From the NCBI GenBank assembly GCA_041166085.1, contig JBEEFP010000067.1, positions 274,325-338,324 of the forward strand: a stretch of DNA of 64,000 bases, given 5' to 3'. This stretch comes from JBEEFP01 sp041166085 (GTDB taxonomy: Bacteria; Actinomycetota; Acidimicrobiia; Acidimicrobiales; JAFATL01). A program made the position numbers and the translations under genes. Below, piece by piece: positions 18,692 to 25,140 of this stretch. The number at the start of each line of letters is the position of its first letter. Position 1 is the stretch's first letter. The notes beneath the pieces were generated by a model. It ran no database searches, was not told the DNA's origin, and worked only from the letters and a program-made list of their open reading frames with translations.

Positions 18692-18748
18692 GAGTGCGAC
18701 GCGGGAACGCAGTATGGGCGGGATGTGCCGAGTCTAGGATCTGACGCA

Positions 18749-19615
18749 ATGAGTAGCGCTCCCACCGCCATCGGCGGCATGCCCTACCCGGTCGCCCGCC
18801 GTCTGCTGCTGGCCGGTGGGCTCCTCGTGCTGCTCGTCACGGCCGGCGTCATGTACGCGCGCCGCGTCGACACCGTCGAGGTCGTGGCTGTTCTGCTGTT
18901 CATCCCCGTGTTCCTCGCGTTCACCTACTGGCGAATAGTGGGAGGACTCGTCGGCGGGGTGCTGGCGTCGCTCGTGTACCTGTTCCTGCGGCTCGACGCC
19001 ATCGATCAGGTCGGGCTCAACGTCTTCCGTGGTCACCTGCTCTCGAGGACCATCGCCTACCTGTCGTTCGGCCTCCTCGGCGGCTGGGCCGCGAGCCAGG
19101 TCGAGGACTCGCTGTCGAAGCTCGACCTCTACGACCAGATCGACGACGCAACCGGCCTCTTCAACGCCCGCTTCCTCGTCCAGGACATCGACCTCGAGCG
19201 GGCCCGCTCGACCCGCTACCAGACGCTGTTCTCCCTCGTGCTGGTCGACGTGCCCGGTACCGCGTTCGGGGCCATGAGCCGGCGCCAGCGGGCCGCCGCC
19301 CTCAAGGGGCTCGGCAAGATCCTGCGGGAGAGCGTGCGCACCGTCGACCGGGTCGTGCACAGCTTCGACGGCACCAGGCACCGGTTGGCCGTCGTCCTGC
19401 CCGAGACAGGCCGCGAGGGCGCCGCCATCTTCGCCACCCGCCTTGTGGACTGGGTGACGGACTACCTGCGGCAGCGCAACGCCGCCACCGACGGCGTGAG
19501 TCACGACGCACACACCTTCCCGGACGAAGAGGCCGCCATCACCTCGGTGCGCGAGGAGTTCTTCGCCGTCGAGCAGGCCGAGCACCCGGAGACCGCCGGC
19601 GAAGCGCCTGCCTAG
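18749..19615 (+). CDS. Membrane protein with a degenerate GGDEF domain
   Basis: 288 residues. Four to five hydrophobic segments occupy residues about 17-120, then a GGDEF-like domain opens with DDATGLFNARF, as in diguanylate cyclases. The GGDEF position itself reads SFDGTRHRLAVVLPET, so the GTP-binding loop is lost and cyclase activity is unlikely. It may bind nucleotides or act as a scaffold. The start is supported by -10 TAGGAT (18735-18740) 8 bases upstream. A hairpin overlaps its stop codon. Confidence 0.8.
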   Translation: MSSAPTAIGGMPYPVARRLLLAGGLLVLLVTAGVMYARRVDTVEVVAVLLFIPVFLAFTYWRIVGGLVGGVLASLVYLFLRLDAIDQVGLNVFRGHLLSRTIAYLSFGLLGGWAASQVEDSLSKLDLYDQIDDATGLFNARFLVQDIDLERARSTRYQTLFSLVLVDVPGTAFGAMSRRQRAAALKGLGKILRESVRTVDRVVHSFDGTRHRLAVVLPETGREGAAIFATRLVDWVTDYLRQRNAATDGVSHDAHTFPDEEAAITSVREEFFAVEQAEHPETAGEAPA

Positions 19616-19638
19616 AGCGCCTTCGGCGCTCCGGCAGG
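19607..19638 (+). terminator. Hairpin overlapping the stop of the GGDEF-like gene
   Basis: CCTGCC and GAGCGCC pair with GGCGCTC and GGCAGG around a TTC loop, with a small internal loop. The structure includes the TAG stop at 19613-19615 and is followed by a T/C-rich stretch. Confidence 0.55.
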
Positions 19639-19663
19639 CTCTCGCCGCCGTTCCCCGCTGTCT

Positions 19664-19738
19664 CATTCGCTCGCTCGCAAGCTTCGCTCGCTGAAGGCAA
19701 TGGGGCCCCTTCCCCATTGCGGCTCCTGCCGGCCCTGC
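19664..19738. repeat. REP-like repeat, copy A
   Basis: Begins CATTCGCTCGCT, repeats CGCTCGCT, then has a hairpin GCAATGGGG/CCCCATTGC (19697-19705 with 19712-19720), and ends CTGCCGGCCCTGC. A second copy lies at 41631-41708. In the hairpin one A-T pair here is G-C in the other copy, a compensatory change. It sits between converging genes. Confidence 0.7.
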
Positions 19739-19769
19739 GGTGGCCTGTCGGGAGCGCGCCGGGATCAGC

Positions 19770-20735
19770 TCAGCTAGCGACGCGGAAGGTCCGGCGGTAG
19801 GCCATCGGGGAGGTGCCGGTCGAGCGTTGGAAGTGCTGGCGCAGTCCGGCCGCGGTGCCGAAGCCGCAGCGGGTGGCGATGAGCTCGACGGGGTCGTCGC
19901 TCGTCTCCAGCAACCGCTGGGCCAGCAGCACCCGTTGCGACAGGAGCCACTGCAGCGGCGTGGTGCCGGTGACGGCGCGGAATCGGCGGGCGAAGGTGCG
20001 GGGGCTCATCACCGAGCGCCGCGCCAGATCCTCGACGGTGAGGGGCTCGTCGAGGTGCTCGAGCATCCAACCGAGCACGCCGCTCAGCGGGTCCTCGTCC
20101 GCGCAGCGAGCCACCGGCTGATCGACGAACTGGGCCTGGCCACCGTCGCGGTGCGGGGGAACCACCATGCGCCGAGCAACGGCGTTGGCCACGTCGGCGC
20201 CCAGGTCCTGGCGCACGACGTGCAGACACAGGTCGATGCCCGCGGCGGTGCCGGCGGAGGTGAGGACGTCGCCCTCGTCGACGTAGAGCACCTTCGGGTC
20301 GACGTCGATGGTCGGGTAGCGCCGGGCCAGCTCCTCCGCGTGCATCCAGTGCGTCGTCGCCCGTCGCCCGTCGAGCAGGCCGGCCGCGGCGAGGGTGAAC
20401 GCGCCCGAACAGACCGACATCATGCGTGCGCCGCGGCGGTGGGCGCGCTGCAACGCGTCGATGAGCTCGGGAGCGGGCTGTTCCTCGTCGTGTGCGGACG
20501 CGGGAACGATCACGGTGTCGGCGCGCGCCAGGTCGGCGAGACCGTACGGCGTGTCGATGGTGAAGCCGATCGAGGTGCGCACCGGCGGGTCGATGGCGCA
20601 CACCTTGAACTGGTACCAGGGATCGGCCAGCTCGGAGCGGTCGATGCCGAACACCTCGCACGCGACGGCCAGCTCGAAGGGAGCGACCCCGTCGACGGCG
20701 AGGGCGGCGACCACATGTCTGCGGCGTTTGGGCAT
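19770..20735 (-). CDS. GlxA/FtrA-type AraC regulator with DJ-1/PfpI domain (AdpA-like)
   Basis: 321 residues. Residues about 10-180 form a DJ-1/PfpI (class I glutamine amidotransferase-like) domain with the nucleophile-elbow Cys in SVCSGAF. Residues about 215-320 form an AraC HTH pair (LTVEDLARRSVMSPRTFARRF and GFGTAAGLRQHFQRSTGTSPM). This is the architecture of AdpA and GlxA regulators. The ATG at 20735 has -10 TATGAT 6 bases upstream (leaderless). Two TGGCAGGAnn sites close to the AdpA consensus lie in its own promoter. Confidence 0.92.
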   Translation of the reverse strand: MPKRRRHVVAALAVDGVAPFELAVACEVFGIDRSELADPWYQFKVCAIDPPVRTSIGFTIDTPYGLADLARADTVIVPASAHDEEQPAPELIDALQRAHRRGARMMSVCSGAFTLAAAGLLDGRRATTHWMHAEELARRYPTIDVDPKVLYVDEGDVLTSAGTAAGIDLCLHVVRQDLGADVANAVARRMVVPPHRDGGQAQFVDQPVARCADEDPLSGVLGWMLEHLDEPLTVEDLARRSVMSPRTFARRFRAVTGTTPLQWLLSQRVLLAQRLLETSDDPVELIATRCGFGTAAGLRQHFQRSTGTSPMAYRRTFRVAS

Positions 20736-20769
20736 GGCAGGATCATAGCGTCAGCTGGCATTCCTGCCA
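20735..20769 (-). promoter_or_regulatory. Leaderless promoter with two AdpA-like half-sites
   Basis: On the minus strand the -10 box TATGAT is at 20742-20747, 6 bases before the ATG. TGGCAGGATC (plus strand, 20735-20744) and TGGCAGGAAT (minus strand, 20760-20769) each match the published AdpA site TGGCSNGWWY at 9 of 10 positions. The second lies within TGGCATTCCTGCCA, a 5-4-5 palindrome. Autoregulation is inferred. Confidence 0.45.
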
Positions 20770-20805
20770 CTGGTACGCCGCCCCCAGCAGAATCACACTG
20801 GTGTC

Positions 20806-21012
20806 ATGCACCCGTTCCAGATGGAGACGCTCGCCCAGCAGCGATGGGACGACCTCACGGCCCACGCGACGGCGGCCCGACACAACGGCATCCGCCGTCG
20901 AACCCGATATGCACCGAAGCGCTCAGTCCTGCTCGGCCTTCTTTCCCGGCTCCCGATGAGGCGGACGCCACGGCGGGATGGGCGGCCCGGGAAGGTGGCG
21001 ACGCTCCCCTGA
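20806..21012 (+). CDS. Small basic hypothetical protein
   Basis: 68 residues, opening MHPFQMETLAQQRWDDLTAHA and then rich in Arg. The opening resembles many short actinobacterial proteins of the form M..xxLAQxRxxDL. It diverges from the GlxA-like gene, but its last 90 bases overlap the end of the channel-like gene on the other strand. No clear promoter or ribosome site. It may be real; function unknown. Confidence 0.4.
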   Translation: MHPFQMETLAQQRWDDLTAHATAARHNGIRRRTRYAPKRSVLLGLLSRLPMRRTPRRDGRPGKVATLP

Positions 21013-22032
21013 CCACAGGGCGGGCGGGGCCACGATCCGGTCGGCCAACGCGTACGCGATGGCCTCGTAGTTCACCCGCCACCCCCTGAAGTGGGGCCAC
21101 GCCTCCTCAGCGCTGCGCTCGATCGGGAACCCCGCCCGCTCGACATGGGCCAGGCCCTGTTCGAACTCGAAACGGGTGAGTGTGATGTCGTCCTCGGGCA
21201 ACGGGTCCCGTTCGTACGGCAGCCCGACCGTGTCGGCGACCCGCCGCAAGCACGTGAAGCCCATGCGCAGGCACAGCCGCGCCTCTGACGGCGCCCTGCT
21301 CGGCGCCACCGCCAGGAAGATGGCGGCGGAGTCGAGCACTGCCAGCAGCCCGCCCACCCACGACTGCAGCTCGTGCGCCGAGCGGAACCACACGAGCACG
21401 GGATAGGTCGCGTGGCTCTCGGCGACGTCGGCCGCCCACTGCTCCCACTCCGCGTAGAACGCCGGCAGGTTGTCGATGGTGCTCACCAGCTGATGACGGG
21501 CCAGCAGCTCAGGACCCCAGGCGGGCGCGCCGGCCCGACTCTCCAGCAGGGTGACGAGCACCTCGCGCCGGTTGAAGGCGCCGTACAACGTCGGGAGATA
21601 CGCGATCTGCAACGCGATGATCACCGGACCCGTCGCGGCGGCGACGAACAGCAGCGCGGTCGGTCCGGTGCCGTCGCCGATGAAGCCGAGCGTGAACATG
21701 GCGCTGCCACCGACGCGGAAGGCCTCGCCCAGTCCCCCGCCGGCCAGGGGCCAGATCATCAGCGAGTAGCCGAGCAGGAACAGCGCGATCCAGGCCGCCA
21801 GCATGGCCGCAAGGGTGAACGGCGCGACGAGCGCGAGCAGCCGGTCCTTGGCCTCGTACTGCGACCTCCGCCGCACGAGGGCGAGGAAGACGAAGAGCAT
21901 GCCCTTGCCCACCGCGCTGTAAAGACGCGACGAGTAGCTCCGCGGAGCGATGAGCGACCGCAGCACGCTGAGGGCGGTGCCGACGACGAGCAGCAGGCCG
22001 ACGCCGAAACCGACCCAGCGGACGACCTGCAA
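20923..22032 (-). CDS. Ion-channel-like membrane protein
   Basis: 369 residues. The N-terminal third has three to four hydrophobic helices, including one followed by FTLGFIGDGTGPT, placed like the pore and second helix of two-helix K+ channels (Ion_trans_2) but lacking the TVGYG filter. A large cytoplasmic helical domain follows, with a Pro-rich basic tail. TTG at 22032 is the only start after the in-frame OsmC stop 9 bases earlier. It is the last gene of an operon with OsmC. Channel activity is not certain. Confidence 0.7.
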   Translation of the reverse strand: MQVVRWVGFGVGLLLVVGTALSVLRSLIAPRSYSSRLYSAVGKGMLFVFLALVRRRSQYEAKDRLLALVAPFTLAAMLAAWIALFLLGYSLMIWPLAGGGLGEAFRVGGSAMFTLGFIGDGTGPTALLFVAAATGPVIIALQIAYLPTLYGAFNRREVLVTLLESRAGAPAWGPELLARHQLVSTIDNLPAFYAEWEQWAADVAESHATYPVLVWFRSAHELQSWVGGLLAVLDSAAIFLAVAPSRAPSEARLCLRMGFTCLRRVADTVGLPYERDPLPEDDITLTRFEFEQGLAHVERAGFPIERSAEEAWPHFRGWRVNYEAIAYALADRIVAPPALWSGERRHLPGPPIPPWRPPHREPGKKAEQD

Positions 22033-22041
22033 CGGGCTGCG

Positions 22042-22470
22042 CTAGGAGGTCAGTGTGGCGTCGAGGGTGATGTCGGCGCCCTGGAAGAGCTGGGACACCG
22101 GGCAGTTGGTCTTGGCTCCTTCAGCCACCTCGTCGAACTGGGCCTGCTCGATACCGGGCACGCGGGCGTTGGTGACGAGGTTGACCCGGGTGATGCGGAA
22201 GCCGGCGTCACCCTTCTCGAGACTGACCTCGGCCCGGGTCTCGATCTTCTCGGGCGGGAAGCCGGCCCGGCCCAATGCGCCCGACAGCGCCATCGAGAAG
22301 CAGCCGGCGTGGGCGGCGGCGAGGAGCTCCTCGGGGTTGGTACCCGATCCGTCCTCGAACCGTGAGCTGAAGGAGTACGCCCCCTCGTAGGCGCCGCTGG
22401 CGAGCTTCATGCTCCCCTTGCCGTCCTGCAGGGTTCCCTCCCAGACGGCTTCCGCCTTCCGTACGGGCAT
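22042..22470 (-). CDS. OsmC/Ohr-family peroxiredoxin
   Basis: 142 residues. Two redox Cys are present (C57 in AAAHAGCFSMAL and C123 in TNCPVSQ) at the family spacing. It reduces organic hydroperoxides with thiol cofactors. A strong GAGGAGG ribosome site precedes the ATG. It lies downstream of the surface-protein and BldD-like genes on the same strand. Confidence 0.93.
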   Translation of the reverse strand: MPVRKAEAVWEGTLQDGKGSMKLASGAYEGAYSFSSRFEDGSGTNPEELLAAAHAGCFSMALSGALGRAGFPPEKIETRAEVSLEKGDAGFRITRVNLVTNARVPGIEQAQFDEVAEGAKTNCPVSQLFQGADITLDATLTS

Positions 22471-22509
22471 GCGTTCCTCCTCGGTGATGCGGGCTCGTTG
22501 CGCCCGACC

Positions 22510-22788
22510 CTACCGCCGGAGGAGGTGCTCGGCCGGGGCCGGCTCCCGCAGGTCGATCACGAGGTCGTCCTGGGGAAGGAGCCGGTCCACGGTCATGCCG
22601 TACAGATGGGAGAGGCGCTGCAACCGGGCCACGGAGATGGTGCGCTGGGCCCGCTCGTAGGCCCCGAGGGCCGACGCCTTGAACTCCCCCGCCGTCATCG
22701 CCTCGACCACCTTGAGCGAGAGTCCGAGCTGCCGGCGGACGTCGCGAAGGCGGTGACCGAGGCGGACCAGATAGTCCTGTTCCTCCAC
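22510..22788 (-). CDS. BldD-like XRE-family regulator, short form
   Basis: 92 residues from GTG 22788, chosen for the GGAGG 8 bases upstream. The helix-turn-helix (LGHRLRDVRRQLGLSLKVVEA, then ALGAYERAQRTISVARLQRLSHLYG) matches the N-terminal DNA-binding domain of BldD. The c-di-GMP-binding C-terminal domain of BldD is absent; the protein ends with LLPQDDLVIDLREP. It sits directly after the LAxTG surface-protein gene and may control it. Earlier GTG codons at 22797 and 22806 are alternatives. Confidence 0.8.
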   Translation of the reverse strand: MEEQDYLVRLGHRLRDVRRQLGLSLKVVEAMTAGEFKASALGAYERAQRTISVARLQRLSHLYGMTVDRLLPQDDLVIDLREPAPAEHLLRR

Positions 22789-22823
22789 GGTCACCGCCTC
22801 CACCCCGCTGATGTCGTCGGTCC

Positions 22824-23558
22824 TCAGGCCCGTGCCTGAGGGCTGACCTTGATGGTCATGAGGGTCACACCGATCAGGAGCATGAGCGCTCCGAGGAGCA
22901 TGAAGGGCCGGAAGAAGCCGGCGCCCGTCGATGCCAGGCCACGGCTGGTCTCGGTGCCTCGGGTGAACTGCACACCCAGGACGTCCGCGGTCGTCGTGGT
23001 GCCACCCACTGCGGCGGTCGTCGTCGTGGAAGCGATCGTCGTGGTGGTGGACTGCGGTGCCGTCGTCGTCGTCGACTGTGCTGCGGTCGTCGTCGTCTGG
23101 TGCGGCGCAGTCGTGGTCGTCTGGTGCGGCGTGGTCGTCGTCGTGCAGCCGCTGTGGGCCGGGTTGGTCTTGCCGACGCCGTTGTTGCCGTCGCACTCGT
23201 AGCCGTTGTTGTGGTCGCTGCCGTCCTTGTACTGGCCCGGCGGGTTCTTGTCGTCGGCGTTGCCGACGCATCCGGCGCACGGCTGGTTGCCGTTGCCGCC
23301 GCCGTTGCCGTTCATCGACGGGGTGCCGTCGCTCGTGCTGCAGTACGACCCGCAGTCCGTGTTGGCACTGCTGGCTGCGTCGACGGCAACCGTCGTCGTC
23401 GTGACTGCCTCGTGCTTCTTGGCCTGCCCCGGTGCTCCGCTGCTGGCGGTCTTCCAGCCACCAGCGCCTGCGCCGGTCTGCATGAAGCCGACGACGAGCA
23501 TGAGCACGCCGAAGAACGCCAGGACCTTGCCGGCTCGTACGTTCGATCGAACGTCCAC
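22824..23558 (-). CDS. Cell-surface protein with LAxTG sorting signal
   Basis: About 244 residues from GTG 23558 (GGAGG 4 bases upstream). A signal/anchor helix (VLAFFGVLMLVVGFMQ) is followed by a Cys-containing domain with DGSDHNNGYECDGNNGVGK, a motif seen in actinobacterial wall proteins. A long Thr-rich spacer (about residues 135-200) comes next. The C-terminus has LASTG, a hydrophobic helix and a basic tail. LAxTG is the class E sortase motif of high-GC actinobacteria. No sortase gene is in the window. The codons of the spacer form an imperfect GTCGTC-type repeat. Confidence 0.85.
   Translation of the reverse strand: MDVRSNVRAGKVLAFFGVLMLVVGFMQTGAGAGGWKTASSGAPGQAKKHEAVTTTTVAVDAASSANTDCGSYCSTSDGTPSMNGNGGGNGNQPCAGCVGNADDKNPPGQYKDGSDHNNGYECDGNNGVGKTNPAHSGCTTTTTPHQTTTTAPHQTTTTAAQSTTTTAPQSTTTTIASTTTTAAVGGTTTTADVLGVQFTRGTETSRGLASTGAGFFRPFMLLGALMLLIGVTLMTIKVSPQARA
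23539..23554. promoter_or_regulatory. Perfect 16-base palindrome at the start of the surface-protein gene
   Basis: ACGTTCGATCGAACGT is fully self-complementary and overlaps codons 3-8. It could be an operator in the start region or a coding coincidence. Confidence 0.3.
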
Positions 23559-23651
23559 CACGCCTCCCTTTCGGATCGTGATGGGGCCGGGTTCACGCTG
23601 GCTCGCTCCGGGCACCGTGACCAACTCAGCCCGGAGGTCATTGCCTCCCCA

Positions 23652-23670
23652 CGACTACGCTGTGTAGTCG
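23652..23670. promoter_or_regulatory. Palindrome CGACTAC-N5-GTAGTCG in divergent promoter region
   Basis: A perfect 7-5-7 inverted repeat about 95 bases upstream of the surface-protein start, within the 250-base gap to the cupredoxin gene. It is the clearest operator-like element in that gap. The binder is unknown; the BldD-like protein encoded downstream is one candidate. Confidence 0.45.
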
Positions 23671-23808
23671 CTATGTCACGGAGAGTAGGCGTCGCATCGT
23701 CCCGCGCCTATGACCTCGTGGTGTCATTTGGGTCATGGCCCGATCGGGGGGGTGCAACCCTCGTCGGGGGTCCGGGACCGTCGGAGCCCGAAGTGCGATG
23801 ATGCCGCC

Positions 23809-25089
23809 ATGATCTGGCGGAGAGCTGTCTTGATTGTCGTTGTGCTCATGGCCGCGGTCGTGCTGCCGGCGTGCGGCGGAGGTGGGAGCGGGTCAGGCAG
23901 CGGCGAAGGCCGCACCGTGCTCGTCGACTACAACCACGACGAGTTCGCGGGATCCTTCCTCGCCTACTTCCCCCGCGCCGTGAGCGTGCACCCCGGCGAC
24001 ACGGTCACCTTCAAGCAGGCGTGGACGGGCGAGCCCCACAGCGTGACCATGGGGACGCTCACCGATGGTCTCATGAACAAGATCCTGCCCCTCGTGGAGA
24101 AGTACCCCGACGTGCAGAGCGCCGAGGAGCTCAAGGCGGTCGACCCGGCGGGCTATCAGACCTACTCGCAGGTGTGCCTCGACAACGGCAAGCTCCAGGA
24201 GGATCCGGACAGCCTCTGTCCCGCGCTGCCCGACATGGCCCGCTTCGGCGACGTGATGACGTTCAACCAGAACGGGGCTCAGCCGTGCTTCCTCGAGACG
24301 GGCACGCCGCCGCTCGGCAAGGACACGCCGTGTCCCAAGCGGACCCAGCCCGCGTTCAACGGGCGACAGGCGTATTACAACAGCGGCTTCATCCACTACG
24401 AGGGCGAGCAGGGCAACACCTACAAGATCACGCTCGCGGACGACATCAAGCCCGGCACGTACCAGTACTACTGCAACCTCCACGGTCCGGGGATGAGTGG
24501 GGCCATCACCGTGAAGCCCAAGGCGCAGAGCGTCCCGTCGCAGTCGTCCGTCGACCGCGAGGCCCGCACGGAGATCGACAAGATGGCCAAGCCGCTGCTC
24601 GCGGCTTACAACGACGCCAAGGCCGGCAAGGTCGAGGTCAACGGCAAGCCGTTCAAGGGCAACATCGCCGGGTACGGCGTCCAGAACAACGACAACTTCG
24701 AGGGCTTCATCAGCGAGTTCTTCCCCAACCCCATCAAGGCCAAGGTGGGTGAGAAGGTCAGCTGGTACATCGAGGGCCACACCGTGAGCTTCGACGTCCC
24801 GCGCTACTTCCCGATCGCGACCGTCGCCAAGAGCGGCAAAGTGACCTTCAACCCCCGGGCGGTCAAGCCCATCAACAGCCCCGAGCCCCAGTTCCCCGAT
24901 GGTCCGCCGAACGGACCGCCGCAGCCGGTGGACGTCGACGCCGGCAAATGGGACGGCAGCGGGTTCATCTCGTCGGGCTCGCCGCAGGGCGCCATCAACT
25001 GGAGCCTCACCTTCACCAAGGCCGGAAAGTACAAGTACGCCTGCCTGATCCATCCCCGGATGGTCGGCGAGGTGGACGTCACCAGCTGA
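23809..25089 (+). CDS. Lipoprotein with two cupredoxin domains
   Basis: 426 residues. Signal peptide and lipobox LPACG with the lipidated Cys at 22. Two plastocyanin/azurin-like domains each keep a full type 1 copper set. Domain 1 has His in EPHSVTM and Cys-His-Met in YYCNLHGPGM. Domain 2 has His in EGHTVSF and Cys-His-Met in YACLIHPRM. It is probably an outer-face electron carrier or copper store. The next gene is a membrane kinase; a sensing link is possible but unproven. Confidence 0.9.
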   Translation: MIWRRAVLIVVVLMAAVVLPACGGGGSGSGSGEGRTVLVDYNHDEFAGSFLAYFPRAVSVHPGDTVTFKQAWTGEPHSVTMGTLTDGLMNKILPLVEKYPDVQSAEELKAVDPAGYQTYSQVCLDNGKLQEDPDSLCPALPDMARFGDVMTFNQNGAQPCFLETGTPPLGKDTPCPKRTQPAFNGRQAYYNSGFIHYEGEQGNTYKITLADDIKPGTYQYYCNLHGPGMSGAITVKPKAQSVPSQSSVDREARTEIDKMAKPLLAAYNDAKAGKVEVNGKPFKGNIAGYGVQNNDNFEGFISEFFPNPIKAKVGEKVSWYIEGHTVSFDVPRYFPIATVAKSGKVTFNPRAVKPINSPEPQFPDGPPNGPPQPVDVDAGKWDGSGFISSGSPQGAINWSLTFTKAGKYKYACLIHPRMVGEVDVTS

Positions 25090-25140
25090 GCGGACTCCCG
25101 GTGAGCGCGGCGTCACGGGGGCGTCTGCCAGACTGGAGAC

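Noticed and set aside
22990..23160. Short-unit GTCGTC repeats resembling a CRISPR or microsatellite array
   Set aside because: The units are irregular and encode the Thr-rich spacer of the surface protein. There are no unique spacers or cas genes.
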